DNA of 64,000 bases from Solirubrobacter deserti (GTDB taxonomy: Bacteria > Actinomycetota > Thermoleophilia > Solirubrobacterales > Solirubrobacteraceae), in contig NZ_JAPCID010000015.1 in the NCBI RefSeq assembly GCF_027587175.1, positions 82,523 to 146,522 on the forward strand. The letters run 5' to 3'. Every line of letters starts with the position of its first letter. Positions within the stretch are counted from its first letter, which is position 1. The notes beneath the pieces are model-generated. The model had not been told where the DNA came from and did not search any database. It saw only the letters and a list, made by a program, of their open reading frames with translations. The translations under genes were made by a program, and so were the position numbers. Shown here piece by piece: positions 43,386 to 51,862 of the stretch.

Positions 43386-43487
43386 GGCCGTCCTCCTTCC
43401 AAGGAAATTCGAGCGCACCAGACCGCGCGCCCTCCAGTCTAAGTCGGCCTTCAGCGGTGTTCGCTGGCCGACCGTCCAGGCCTGCCC

Positions 43488-44834
43488 TTAACCGAGCTGC
43501 GCCTGGACGAGCGCGACCAGGCGCCCGCAGACGGCCTCGGCCTCTTCGACCGAAGGCGCCTCGACCATCACGCGCACCAGCGGCTCGGTGCCGCTGGGCC
43601 GCAGCAGCACGCGGCCACGGCCCTCCAGCGCCGCAGACTCAGCCTCAACCGCAGCGTGAACCTCGGAGGCCTCCCTGAGGGCGTCGCGATCCCGAACCCG
43701 CACGTTGACGAGCGTCTGCGGAAGCTTCTCCATGCCGCTGCGATCGGCCAGGTTGGTGGTACCGAGGGCTTCGAGCGTGAGCAGCGCGGACGCGATGCCG
43801 TCGCCCGAGGGCACGAAGTTGCGGTCGATGATGTGGCCGGACTGCTCGCCGCCGAGCGCCCACTCGCGCTCGCGCAGCGCCTCGAGCACGTAGCGGTCGC
43901 CGACGGACGTGATCGCGACCTCGATGCCGTGCTCCTCCATCGCCGTGTGGAAGCCGTAGTTGGTCATCACCGTCACGGCGACGCCGTTGCCCGGTAGGCG
44001 GCCGTGGTCGCGGAGGTGGATCGCGGCCAGCGCGATCAGCTCGTCGCCGTCGACCACGACGCCGTTGCGGTCCACGGCGAGCATCCGGTCGCCGTCGCCG
44101 TCGAAGGCGAAGCCGATCTCGTCGTCGCCCGTCTGCATCGCGGCCTGGAGCCGGCCCAGGTGGGTGGAGCCGCTGTCGCGGTTGATGTTCCGGCCGTCGG
44201 GCTCGTGGGCGATGATCCCGATGTCGGCACCGAGGCGGCGGAAGATCTCCGGCGCCGCGCGGAACGTCGCGCCGTTGGCGCAGTCGAGCAGGATCCGGCG
44301 GCCCGTGAGGTCCAGCCCGGAGAAGCGCTCGTGGAGCGCACGCAGGTAGTCCTCCAGCGCCCCGTGGAACTGGCGCACCCGGCCCGGATGCTCCGGGACC
44401 ACCGGCGGCTGCTCGAGCGCAGCCTCGATCTCCGCCTCCGTCGCGTCGCTCAGCTTGTAGCCGTCGCCGCCGAAGAACTTGATGCCGTTGTCCTGGTACG
44501 GGTTGTGCGAGGCCGACAGCACGGCGGCCAGGTCGAACCCGTGGCGCTGGATCAGCAGCGGCGCGCCGGGCGTCGGCAGGATGCCGCCGATCAGCGCTTC
44601 ACCGCCGGCGGCGGCGACACCCGCGGCGACCGCGGCCTCGAGCATCTCGCCCGACTCGCGCGTGTCGCGGATGATCAGGACGCGCGCCGCTCGCCCCTCG
44701 AGCTGCTGGACGCGCGCGGTCGCCGCGCGCGCCAGGGCCAGGGCGAGCTCCGCCGTGAGGAACTCGCCCGCGACACCGCGAACACCGTCGGTGCCGAACA
44801 GCTTGCGGGCGGCGCGGGTCGGCGCCGCCGACAC
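43488..44834 (-). CDS. glmM: Phosphoglucosamine mutase
   Basis: The 448-residue protein carries LFGTDGVRGVAG at the start, the phosphoserine loop VLSASHNPYQDNG, the metal-binding FAFDGDGDRML and GGEQSGHII, and the C-terminal RPSGTEPLVRVMVEA phosphate loop. It converts glucosamine 6-phosphate to glucosamine 1-phosphate. GTG 44834 shares one base with the rpsI TAG stop, so it is coupled to the ribosomal operon upstream. Between it and glmS lie about 100 bases. Confidence 0.97.
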   Translation of the reverse strand: MSAAPTRAARKLFGTDGVRGVAGEFLTAELALALARAATARVQQLEGRAARVLIIRDTRESGEMLEAAVAAGVAAAGGEALIGGILPTPGAPLLIQRHGFDLAAVLSASHNPYQDNGIKFFGGDGYKLSDATEAEIEAALEQPPVVPEHPGRVRQFHGALEDYLRALHERFSGLDLTGRRILLDCANGATFRAAPEIFRRLGADIGIIAHEPDGRNINRDSGSTHLGRLQAAMQTGDDEIGFAFDGDGDRMLAVDRNGVVVDGDELIALAAIHLRDHGRLPGNGVAVTVMTNYGFHTAMEEHGIEVAITSVGDRYVLEALREREWALGGEQSGHIIDRNFVPSGDGIASALLTLEALGTTNLADRSGMEKLPQTLVNVRVRDRDALREASEVHAAVEAESAALEGRGRVLLRPSGTEPLVRVMVEAPSVEEAEAVCGRLVALVQAQLG

Positions 44835-45658
44835 TAGCGCTTGGAGAACTGCGGCCGCTTACGAGCCTTCTTGAGGCCCGCCTTCTTGCGCTCCTTCACG
44901 CGCGCGTCACGCGTGAGGAAGCCGCGGCGCTTGAGCTCGGACCGCAGGTTGGGGTCCGCCTCCAGCAGCGCGCGCGAGATGCCGTGGCGCAGCGCGCCCG
45001 CCTGCGCGGAGACACCGCCGCCGTGCATGGTGGCGATGACGTCCATGCGATCCTCGTAGCCGACCGTTTCCAGCGGCTGGCGGATCGTGCGCTGCAGCGT
45101 GTGGCGCGGGAAGAACTCCTCGAGCGACTTGGCCCGCTTGGCCACGCCCGTGATGTGGTACTCGCCCGTGCCCGGCTTGAGCGTGACACGCGCGACGGCG
45201 GTCTTGCGCTTGCCGGTGGCGCGGTAGCGAGCGCCGGCGGCGAGGTCGATCGAGGCGTCCGCGATCGTCTGCGGCAGCTCTTCCTCGGTCTCGGTCTCCT
45301 CGGACTCCTCGGCGTCCGGGTCCTCGTCCTCGCTGTAACGCGGACGGCCCCCGAGGACGTCTTCGCCCTCGCGCACGATGTTGACCTCGAGGTCCATGCC
45401 CGGGATCGCCGGCTTCACGCGCGGCGTCTCGTCTTCCTCGATGTACTCGAGCTCGTCGTCCTCGGCGGACTCCGCGGCGTTGGTGAGCGAGGTCTCCTCG
45501 GCGGCGATGATCTCGGACTCGCCGGGGGACTCGTTCACGATCGCCTGCTCGCGATCGAGGGCGTCGGGGCTCGGGGTCTCCTGGCCGCCGACGACGTCCT
45601 CGGAGGAGATCTCCTCCGGCTCGGGCGTCTCGTTGACGTTGTCGTTGCTCTCGGCCAT
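44834..45658 (-). CDS. rpsI: Ribosomal protein S9 with a long acidic N-terminal extension
   Basis: The last 130 residues are a normal S9: [40 protein letters not shown] and a C-terminal tail ending KRPQFSKR that reaches the decoding centre. Before this are about 140 residues rich in Glu, Asp, Ser and Pro with few hydrophobic positions. Extensions exist in other actinobacteria, but this one doubles the protein. The ATG at 45658 follows TAGGAGTC, in which the rplM stop codon forms part of the ribosome-binding site. Confidence 0.95.
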   Translation of the reverse strand: MAESNDNVNETPEPEEISSEDVVGGQETPSPDALDREQAIVNESPGESEIIAAEETSLTNAAESAEDDELEYIEEDETPRVKPAIPGMDLEVNIVREGEDVLGGRPRYSEDEDPDAEESEETETEEELPQTIADASIDLAAGARYRATGKRKTAVARVTLKPGTGEYHITGVAKRAKSLEEFFPRHTLQRTIRQPLETVGYEDRMDVIATMHGGGVSAQAGALRHGISRALLEADPNLRSELKRRGFLTRDARVKERKKAGLKKARKRPQFSKR

Positions 45659-45663
45659 GACTC

Positions 45664-46104
45664 CTACTTCTTCTCGATCAGCGCCATGGGCTGCGGCTGC
45701 TGCGCGGTGTGGGGATGCTCCGGACCCGCGTAGACCTTGAGCTTGGTGAGCTGCTTGCGGCCCAGGCGGTTGCGGGGCAGCATGCCCTTGACCGCGAGGC
45801 GGATGACCTCTTCAGGCCGGCGCTCGAGCATGTCGTTCAAGGTGCGGGACTTCAGACCGCCCGGGTAGCCCGAGTGGCGGTAGTACATCTTCTCCGTGCG
45901 CTTGGAGCCCGTGACCGCGATCTTCTCCGCGTTGATCACGACGACGAAGTCGCCCGTGTCGATGTGCGGGGTGTAGGTCGGCTTGCGCTTACCGCGCAGC
46001 GCATCGGCGATCTGGGTGGCGAGACGCCCGAGGGTCTGACCCTCGGCGTCGACGACGAGCCAGTTGCGCTCGCGGTCAGTGGGCTTGGCGACGTAGGTCT
46101 TCAT
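45664..46104 (-). CDS. rplM: Ribosomal protein L13
   Basis: The 146-residue protein has the L13 pattern: [58 protein letters not shown] and [21 protein letters not shown]. It is the first gene of the rplM-rpsI operon, followed by rpsI after five bases. Its own promoter and a short structured leader lie upstream. Confidence 0.97.
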   Translation of the reverse strand: MKTYVAKPTDRERNWLVVDAEGQTLGRLATQIADALRGKRKPTYTPHIDTGDFVVVINAEKIAVTGSKRTEKMYYRHSGYPGGLKSRTLNDMLERRPEEVIRLAVKGMLPRNRLGRKQLTKLKVYAGPEHPHTAQQPQPMALIEKK

Positions 46105-46114
46105 TCTTTACAGG

Positions 46115-46159
46115 GCGTGGACACACCACGCGAAGGCCGCGCGGCGACGGAGCATGATA
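46115..46159 (-). promoter_or_regulatory. rplM promoter and hairpin leader
   Basis: TATCAT (46159-46154) is a -10, giving a leader of roughly 40 bases. GCGTGG and CCACGC (46115-46131) form a six-pair hairpin with a five-base loop shortly before the start codon. It may be a translational control element, but it is short. Confidence 0.4.
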
Positions 46160-46167
46160 GCGAGGGC

Positions 46168-47250
46168 TCAGCGCGCGGCCAGCGCAGCCTTGAGACCGTC
46201 GATCGCCGGGATGTCCACCGGATCGGCCTCACGCAGGACCGCTGCGTACAGGCTGACGAGGTCGCCGAGCAGCACGAGCGACACGAGCCGCTCCATCGCC
46301 GAATGCCCGCGGGCCGGGACACGCAGCACGGGATCCGCGCCCGCGCGCGCGATGTCGGCCGTGAGCTCCGCGCGCAGCGCGTTGCGCTCGTGCGCCCGCG
46401 GATCCTCGAGCGACACGTACGAGAAGCGCCCCAGGGCACGGGCCGCGTCCCAGCCGACGACCTCGTTGTGGTCGGCCTCGGGCAGGATGGACGCGAACGC
46501 CGGGAGCGCCGCGTTCTCGTTGAACTGACACTTCCATCGGTACGCGGCGGCGCCCGCGAGCTCGGCGCCGGCGAACACGGGGATCGTGCCGTGCACCGCG
46601 CGCGCGATCGACTTCGCGAGCGAGTCGTCGGGTGACTCGGGCCCCCACTCCTCGACGAGGTCGGCCGCGAGAACCGCCGCCGCGATGATGTCGTGCCGGA
46701 CCGAAGGAGCGGCACCTGCGATGGCCGCGGCCTCGAGCGCGGCGACGAGCGCATAGCCGATCGTGGCGCGCGGCTGGAAGCCGGTCGGGAGGGCGATCAC
46801 CGGGACGCCGTCGGCACCGGCGCGCTCGGCCAGCCCGCCGCCGGTCGTGGCCGCGATCCGCGGCGCACCCCGTTCGGCGGCCTCGTCATAGGCCGCGAGC
46901 GTCTCCTCGGTGTTGCCGCTGTAGCTGGAGGCGAAGACGAGCGTGTTCGGTCCGGCCCAGCCGGGGAGGCGATAGCCGTCGCTGACGACCAGCGGTGCCG
47001 TCAGGCGCTGCCCCAGGGCGGCGACGGCAAGCCGTGCGCCGGCGGCCGAGCCGCCCATGCCGGCGACGATCACGCCTCCGGGGGCGGCGATCGGCGTCAG
47101 CTCCGCGCGGTCCACCCGCACCAGGGCGTGGGTGAGCTGGTGGGGAAGTCCCAGCACGGCATCGAGCTGGTTCGTGCTGTCGAACTCCTCGATCACTGAA
47201 CGTTCGAGCGACGCGCGCGAGCGCACTTCGGGGTGTCGGGTCGCGGCCAT
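46168..47250 (-). CDS. Bifunctional phosphoglucose/phosphomannose isomerase-like SIS protein
   Basis: The 360-residue protein has two SIS domains: VIVAGMGGSAAGARLAV and FASSYSGNTEETLAAYDEA in the first, then the C-terminal PGI/PMI segment WKCQFNENAALPAFASILPEADHNEV. This family interconverts glucose 6-phosphate, mannose 6-phosphate and fructose 6-phosphate. ATG 47250 lies seven bases after TACGTT, with TTGAGC 18 bp further upstream, so the promoter is close to consensus. It may feed GlmS and mannose-type sugars. Confidence 0.85.
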   Translation of the reverse strand: MAATRHPEVRSRASLERSVIEEFDSTNQLDAVLGLPHQLTHALVRVDRAELTPIAAPGGVIVAGMGGSAAGARLAVAALGQRLTAPLVVSDGYRLPGWAGPNTLVFASSYSGNTEETLAAYDEAAERGAPRIAATTGGGLAERAGADGVPVIALPTGFQPRATIGYALVAALEAAAIAGAAPSVRHDIIAAAVLAADLVEEWGPESPDDSLAKSIARAVHGTIPVFAGAELAGAAAYRWKCQFNENAALPAFASILPEADHNEVVGWDAARALGRFSYVSLEDPRAHERNALRAELTADIARAGADPVLRVPARGHSAMERLVSLVLLGDLVSLYAAVLREADPVDIPAIDGLKAALAAR

Positions 47251-47257
47251 GCTCGTG

Positions 47258-47287
47258 AACGTAGCCCTGCCCCGATCCGGTGCTCAA
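47258..47287 (-). promoter_or_regulatory. Promoter of the phosphosugar isomerase gene
   Basis: TTGAGC (47287-47282), an 18-base spacer and TACGTT (47263-47258) lie 7 bases before ATG 47250. Confidence 0.5.
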
Positions 47288-47344
47288 TGGCCGATGGTCT
47301 AGCCCGGGCGCTGTTCAGGAATCCTGTGGCGCCTGTTGAGCGTG

Positions 47345-47350
47345 TATGTT
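47345..47350 (+). promoter_or_regulatory. -10 hexamer of the M23 peptidase gene
   Basis: TATGTT lies about 55 bases before the chosen TTG start. An in-frame ATG at 47346 is inside it and so is unlikely to be the start. Confidence 0.4.
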
Positions 47351-47405
47351 CTCCGCCGGTCGTCTTGGTCCGTCGGCCGGTTACGCATCGAGGGGGACAG
47401 TTCTG

Positions 47406-48545
47406 TTGGGTCGCAGTCTGCGGACAACCGCATACGCAGTCGTTGCCGCGGCGTGGCTTGCGCCGGCCGCCTGGGGTCAGGCGCCGCCGCCCGTGCCCGC
47501 TCCTCCGGCCGCGTCCGCCCCCGTCGTGGCTTCCTCGCCCGCCGCGGTTGCGCGCCTGGACTGCGTGCAGGCGTGCGGGACGGCGGGCGCGTCCCGCGCC
47601 GGGTCCTTGCTCCGTCTGCGCGGCAAGGCGCTCGCCCAGGCCGACGAAGTCGTGTTCATGGGCGCGCCCGGTGACGGCGACGACGTGATCGCCGAGGCGC
47701 TCGTGGGTCGCAAGACGTCCGCGGACGTGCGGGTACCGATGGGCGCCGTGAGCGGGCCCGTGGCGGTCGTGGACAGCGAGGGCGCGCTGACCGCGCCGTC
47801 GGTCGCACCCGTGCTGGTCGAGGCGACGCCGCCCACCGGTCCGGTGTCCTTGGGCGTGCGCGCCCCCACGTTCTTCTACGACGCGGCGAAGCCGGCCACC
47901 CTCGGCTACACGGTGCACGGCGCCGCGCCCGTGCCGGTGACCGTGGACCTCGCGCGCGTGGACGACGGCGCGGTCATCGCCCACTGGGACCTCGGGGCGG
48001 TCGCGCCCGAGGCGCCGCAGCAGCTGACGTGGAACGGGCTGGCCAACCGCAAGGTGCAGCGGACCGGACGCTACGAGTTCCGCGTCGTGGCCGGCGGCGT
48101 CGCGCAGCCGCCCGTCGCGTTCGAGTTCGCCCGGGACCGCTTCCCGATTCTCGGCAAGGCGACGTTCGGCACGGGCACGGCCGCGTTCGGCGGTGGGCGC
48201 GGGCACCAGGGCCACGACGTCTTCGCCGCGTGCGGGACGCCGCTCGTGGCCGCCCACGGCGGAGTCGTGAAGGTCGCCGGCTACCACGGCCGCGCCGGCC
48301 ACTACCTGGTGATCGACAACGAGGGCACGGGCACCGACTACGCGTACATGCACCTGCGCGAAGCGCCGCTGATCCAGACCGGCGCGCGCGTGTACACGGG
48401 GCAGCCCATCGGGTTCGTCGGCGACTCCGGCCACGCGCACGGATGCCACCTGCACTTCGAGGCGTGGACGGCGCCCGGCTGGTACTCGGGCGGCCGGCCG
48501 CTCGATCCGCTCCCGCTGCTCCGCGCCTGGGCTGAAGCGTCGTAG
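47406..48545 (+). CDS. Secreted M23 (LytM-type) metallopeptidase
   Basis: Starting at TTG 47406 (379 residues), GAGGGGGA lies about eight bases upstream and a signal peptide follows at once (TTAYAVVAAAWLAPAAWG). The middle holds beta-rich segments without a named domain. The C-terminal M23 domain has the zinc ligands in GHQGHDVFAACGTPL and the HLHFE of HAHGCHLHFEAW, so it should cleave peptidoglycan cross-bridges. An ATG at 47346 would add 20 residues but lies inside the -10 sequence. wecB starts just after, with its promoter overlapping this stop codon. Confidence 0.85.
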   Translation: MGRSLRTTAYAVVAAAWLAPAAWGQAPPPVPAPPAASAPVVASSPAAVARLDCVQACGTAGASRAGSLLRLRGKALAQADEVVFMGAPGDGDDVIAEALVGRKTSADVRVPMGAVSGPVAVVDSEGALTAPSVAPVLVEATPPTGPVSLGVRAPTFFYDAAKPATLGYTVHGAAPVPVTVDLARVDDGAVIAHWDLGAVAPEAPQQLTWNGLANRKVQRTGRYEFRVVAGGVAQPPVAFEFARDRFPILGKATFGTGTAAFGGGRGHQGHDVFAACGTPLVAAHGGVVKVAGYHGRAGHYLVIDNEGTGTDYAYMHLREAPLIQTGARVYTGQPIGFVGDSGHAHGCHLHFEAWTAPGWYSGGRPLDPLPLLRAWAEAS

Positions 48546-48548
48546 TCT
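48543..48548 (+). promoter_or_regulatory. -10 hexamer of wecB overlapping the upstream stop codon
   Basis: TAGTCT begins with the TAG stop of the M23 gene and lies 7 bases before GTG 48556. Confidence 0.45.
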
Positions 48549-48555
48549 GCGCGCC

Positions 48556-49605
48556 GTGCGCGTATTGACGGTCGTGGGCAACCGCCCGCAGTTCGTGAAG
48601 GCCGCGGCCGTGTCGTCGCGGCTGCGGGCGGTCGGTGAGGAGGTGCTCGTCCACACGGGCCAGCACTACGACGACGCGCTCTCGCGCGTGTTCTTCGACG
48701 AGCTCGAGCTGCCGCGGCCCGAGCACCGGTTCGAGCTCGGCGGCGGGTCCAACACCGAGCAGACGGCGCGGATGCTGAGCGCGATCGCCCCGCTGCTGGG
48801 CGACGTGGACGCGGTGCTCGTCTACGGGGACACCAACTCGACGCTGGCCGGGGCCTTGGCGGCGGCGCAGGCCGGCGTGCCGGTCGCGCACGTGGAGGCC
48901 GGCATGCGCTCCTACGACCGCTCGATGCCCGAGGAGCTCAACCGCGTGCTGACCGACCATGCGTCGTCGCTGCTGCTGTGCTCCTCGGAGGCGGCGGCGG
49001 AGACGTTGCGGGGCGAGCAGGTGGTCGGCGCCGTGAAGGTCGTCGGGGACGTGATGGTGGACGTGTTCGAGCTGCTCGCGCCGCGGGCCGATGCTTTCGT
49101 GCTCGGCACGCTCGGCGTCACGCACGGCGAGTATCTGCTGGCCACGGCGCACCGGGCCGGCAACGTCGACGACCCAACGCGGCTGCGCGCGCTGGTCGAC
49201 GTGCTCACCGGGATGCCGCTGCCGGTCGTGCTGCCGCTGCACCCGCGCACGCGCGCGCGGTTGGACGCCGCCGGCCTGCTCGAAGCCCTGGAGGGCGTGA
49301 TCGTCGCTCCGCCGCTCGGGTACCTCGAGTTCACAGCGCTGGTGGTGGGCGCGCGCGCCGTGCTGACCGACTCGGGCGGCGTGCAGAAGGAGGCGTACCT
49401 GGCCGGCGTGCCGTGCGTCACGCTGCGAGCCACCACGGAGTGGCGCGAGACGATCGACGCGGGGTGGAACGTGCTCGTCGATCTGGACGCCGACGCCGCC
49501 CGCGCCGCGCTGGCCCGGCCCGTGCCGGCCGAGCGCCCACCGCTGTACGGCGACGGCCAGGCCGGAGCCAGGGTCGTCGACGCGCTCGTCAGAATGGTCG
49601 GCTGA
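48556..49605 (+). CDS. wecB: UDP-N-acetylglucosamine 2-epimerase family enzyme
   Basis: The 349-residue protein has the family landmarks VVGNRPQFVKAAAV, HTGQHYDDALS, VYGDTNSTLAGALAA, HVEAGMRSYDRSMPEE, ATAHRAGNVDD and LTDSGGVQKEAYLAGVP. The family includes WecB (UDP-GlcNAc to UDP-ManNAc) and WbpI (epimerisation of a diacetamido uronic acid). The next gene, an acetyltransferase, and the nearby aminotransferase make a WbpI-type role plausible. GTG 48556 has no Shine-Dalgarno. Confidence 0.9.
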   Translation: MRVLTVVGNRPQFVKAAAVSSRLRAVGEEVLVHTGQHYDDALSRVFFDELELPRPEHRFELGGGSNTEQTARMLSAIAPLLGDVDAVLVYGDTNSTLAGALAAAQAGVPVAHVEAGMRSYDRSMPEELNRVLTDHASSLLLCSSEAAAETLRGEQVVGAVKVVGDVMVDVFELLAPRADAFVLGTLGVTHGEYLLATAHRAGNVDDPTRLRALVDVLTGMPLPVVLPLHPRTRARLDAAGLLEALEGVIVAPPLGYLEFTALVVGARAVLTDSGGVQKEAYLAGVPCVTLRATTEWRETIDAGWNVLVDLDADAARAALARPVPAERPPLYGDGQAGARVVDALVRMVG

Positions 49606-50300
49606 TGCTCGACCCGACCGCGGTGATCGCTGACGATGTGGTGCTAGGTGAGGGCGTGCGCGTGGGCGCCTTCGTGGTGATCAAGCCGGGGACCGTGATC
49701 GGCGCCGGCGTGGAGATCCAGGACGGCGCCGTGCTCGGCAAGTCCCCCTCGCTCGCGCGCACCTCGACCGCTCCGCGCGACCCGCTGCCCGGCTTGACCG
49801 TCGGCGACGGCGCGGTCATCTGCTGCGGCGCGATCGTCTTCGCGGGCGCGTCGATCGCCGCGGGCGCGATCGTCGGGGACCAGTCGTACGTGCGCGAGCG
49901 CGCCGTCGTGGGCGAGCGCTCGGTGATCGGGCGCGGCTCATGCGTGGACAACGACGTGCGCGTCGGCGCACGCGTGAAGGTGCAGACCAACGTCTATCTG
50001 ACCGCGTACACGGTGGTGGAGGACGACGTGTTCGTCGGGCCGGGGGTGTGCACCACCAACGACGACACGATGAGCCGTCACGACCGCGCGTACCAGCTGC
50101 GCGGCGCGACGCTCCGGCGGGCGGCGCGGGTCGGCGGCGGCGTGGTGCTCACTCCGGGCGTCGAGGTCGGGGAGGAGGCGTTCGTGGCGGCCGGCGCGCT
50201 GGTGACCAAGGACGTCCCGCCGCGCACCGTCGTGATGGGCGTGCCCGCCCACGTGGTGCGCGACGTGCCCGACGCGGATCTGCTCGAGCACTGGCGCTGA
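49605..50300 (+). CDS. Hexapeptide-repeat acetyltransferase (WbpD/WlbB-like)
   Basis: The 231-residue protein is a left-handed beta-helix: repeated VVLGEGVRVGAFVVIKPG, TVIGAGVEIQDGAVLGK, VGDGAVICCGAIVFAGAS steps, then CTTNDDTMSRHDR and VGGGVVLTPGVEVGEEAFVA. The FxxND-type segment is like that of WbpD/WlbB, which acetylates the C3 amino group of a uronic acid nucleotide. ATG 49605 shares one base with the wecB TGA. Pairing with wecB supports one pathway. Confidence 0.82.
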   Translation: MLDPTAVIADDVVLGEGVRVGAFVVIKPGTVIGAGVEIQDGAVLGKSPSLARTSTAPRDPLPGLTVGDGAVICCGAIVFAGASIAAGAIVGDQSYVRERAVVGERSVIGRGSCVDNDVRVGARVKVQTNVYLTAYTVVEDDVFVGPGVCTTNDDTMSRHDRAYQLRGATLRRAARVGGGVVLTPGVEVGEEAFVAAGALVTKDVPPRTVVMGVPAHVVRDVPDADLLEHWR

Positions 50301-50368
50301 CATCCCCCGAACGGCCAACGCGCCACATCGAGGCCTGTTCCTTCGTTCAGCCGGGTACGTGCGCCGAC

Positions 50369-50539
50369 ATGACGGTGCTGCTGGTGATCGCGATGGCGTG
50401 GCTCACGCTCGCGCTCGCCTGCTACCTGGTGCTGCTCTTCCAGAGTCAGCGGCCCGTCACGGAGACCGACCGGCGCTGCTCGCGGATGGATGACCGCCTC
50501 CGCCGCCAGCACGGCTCCAGGCTGCACTGGGAGCGCTAG
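50369..50539 (+). CDS. Small single-span membrane protein
   Basis: The 56-residue protein begins MTVLLVIAMAWLTLALACYL, one transmembrane helix, and continues with an Arg-rich cytoplasmic tail. No family is recognised. It lies between the acetyltransferase and the convergent aminotransferase, and its stop overlaps the stop of the latter (CTAG). Coding status rests on the hydrophobic pattern and position only. Confidence 0.45.
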   Translation: MTVLLVIAMAWLTLALACYLVLLFQSQRPVTETDRRCSRMDDRLRRQHGSRLHWER

Positions 50540-51624
50540 ACGCGGACCGCGGTGAGCGCGGCGACGACCTCGTCGGCTTGCGCGCGGTCGAGCACCGGGC
50601 TCATCGGCACCGCGAGGTTCGTGCGTGCGGCCTCGGCCGTGCCGGGAAGGTCGAGGCCCTCGCCCCACTCGCGCATGGCCGGTTGCAGGTGGGCCGGCGT
50701 GCGGTAGTACGCGCGTGCGCCGATGCCTGCGTCGTTGAGCACCGTGCGCAGCTCGTCCGCGCGTTCGGAGCGCACGACGTACAGGTGCCACGCGGGCCGG
50801 GCGCCGGGGGCGGTCTTCGGGAGCGTGACGAGCTCGCCGAGGCCGGCCTCCTGGTAGTGGCGGGCGCCGGCGCGGCGGCCGTCGGCCCAGCCGTCGAGGT
50901 GCGGGAGCTGGACGCGCAGGATGCCCGCCTGCAGCTCATCGAGGCGCGAGTTGTGGCCCACGAGCTCGAACGTCTGCTTGTCGCGCGAGCCGTGGAAGCG
51001 GAGCGTGCGGACGGTCTCGGCGAGCGTGTCGTCGCTGGTCGTGATCGCCCCGCCGTCCCCGAACGCGCCGAGGTTCTTGGACGGGTAGAACGACCAGGTC
51101 GCGATCGTCCCCAGCGCGCCGGGACGGCGGCCGTCGTCCAGGACCGTGCCGGCGGCCTGGGCGGCGTCCTCGAGCACCGGGACGCCGAGCGCCTCGATCT
51201 CCTCCACCGGCGCGACGTTGCCGAACAGGTGGACGGCGATCACGGCCTTCGTGCGCGGCGTCATCGCGGCCTTCACCGTCTCGGCCGTGATGCAGAACGT
51301 GTCCGGGTCCACGTCGCAGAAGACGGGGCGCGCGCCGGTGTGCGGGATCGCCTCGGCGGACGCGTAGAAGGTGAAGCTCGGGACGATCACCTCGTCGCCC
51401 GGCCCGACGCCGAGCGCGCGCAGCGCGAGCACGAGCGCGTCCGTGCCGTTGGCCACACCGACCGCGTGCGCGGTGCCGGTGTAAGCGGCGAACTCCGCCT
51501 CGAACGCCCGCACCTCCGGGCCGAGCACGTAGACGCCCGCGTCGAGGATCGAGCTGACCTTCGCGCGGATGTCGGCGTCGATCGCAGCCAGCGGGGCGGA
51601 CGTGTTGAAGAGCGGGACGGCCAT
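50536..51624 (-). CDS. DegT/DnrJ/EryC1/StrS-family sugar aminotransferase (WbpE-like)
   Basis: The 362-residue protein has VGVANGTDALVLALRALG, EVIVPSFTFYASAEAI, VLEDAAQAAGTVLDDG and the PLP lysine in WSFYPSKNLGAFGDGG. These enzymes transaminate keto sugar nucleotides. In the diacetamido uronic acid pathway the matching step is WbpE/WlbC at C3. ATG 51624 is 7 bases after TAGGGT. A GTG at 51633 in frame is less likely because it falls in that hexamer. Confidence 0.88.
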   Translation of the reverse strand: MAVPLFNTSAPLAAIDADIRAKVSSILDAGVYVLGPEVRAFEAEFAAYTGTAHAVGVANGTDALVLALRALGVGPGDEVIVPSFTFYASAEAIPHTGARPVFCDVDPDTFCITAETVKAAMTPRTKAVIAVHLFGNVAPVEEIEALGVPVLEDAAQAAGTVLDDGRRPGALGTIATWSFYPSKNLGAFGDGGAITTSDDTLAETVRTLRFHGSRDKQTFELVGHNSRLDELQAGILRVQLPHLDGWADGRRAGARHYQEAGLGELVTLPKTAPGARPAWHLYVVRSERADELRTVLNDAGIGARAYYRTPAHLQPAMREWGEGLDLPGTAEAARTNLAVPMSPVLDRAQADEVVAALTAVRV

Positions 51625-51631
51625 GCCCGTC

Positions 51632-51637
51632 ACCCTA
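51632..51637 (-). promoter_or_regulatory. -10 hexamer of the aminotransferase overlapping an upstream stop
   Basis: TAGGGT on the minus strand begins with the TAG stop of the small membrane protein gene (51637-51635) and lies 7 bases before ATG 51624. Confidence 0.45.
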
Positions 51638-51862
51638 GCGACGCTGCTGGCGGCGCCGGCGCTTGCGGCGCTCGTCGACTTCCTTGAGGATCAAGAAGAC
51701 GACGACGCCGCCGAGCAGCCCGGAGAGCACCGCCGGCAGGTCGTTCTGGCGCGGCATGAATGTCGCGACGTAGAGCCCGGCGAAGACCACGCCCACGAGC
51801 AGGCGCGGCCAGAACCCGAGGAGCTCGTCCCCGGGCTGTTTGTCTTCGCCGTCTACTCCCAC
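51635..51862 (-). CDS. Small two-span membrane protein
   Basis: The 75-residue protein (GTG 51862) has two hydrophobic segments, [16 protein letters not shown] and [18 protein letters not shown], and a C-terminus almost wholly Arg/Lys/Gln. Its start overlaps the guaA stop by ten bases, so it is probably co-transcribed. No family name can be given; similar small basic membrane proteins are common next to housekeeping genes. Confidence 0.6.
   Translation of the reverse strand: MGVDGEDKQPGDELLGFWPRLLVGVVFAGLYVATFMPRQNDLPAVLSGLLGGVVVFLILKEVDERRKRRRRQQRR

Noticed and set aside
43386..43487. Possible glmS ribozyme or riboswitch near glmS
   Set aside because: The stretch just upstream of glmS has an ordinary leader with a ribosome-binding site and no glmS ribozyme core; such ribozymes are mainly known from Firmicutes.
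47346..47348. ATG 47346 as the start of the M23 peptidase
   Set aside because: It lies inside a good -10 hexamer, and the TTG at 47406 has a ribosome-binding site directly before a signal peptide.
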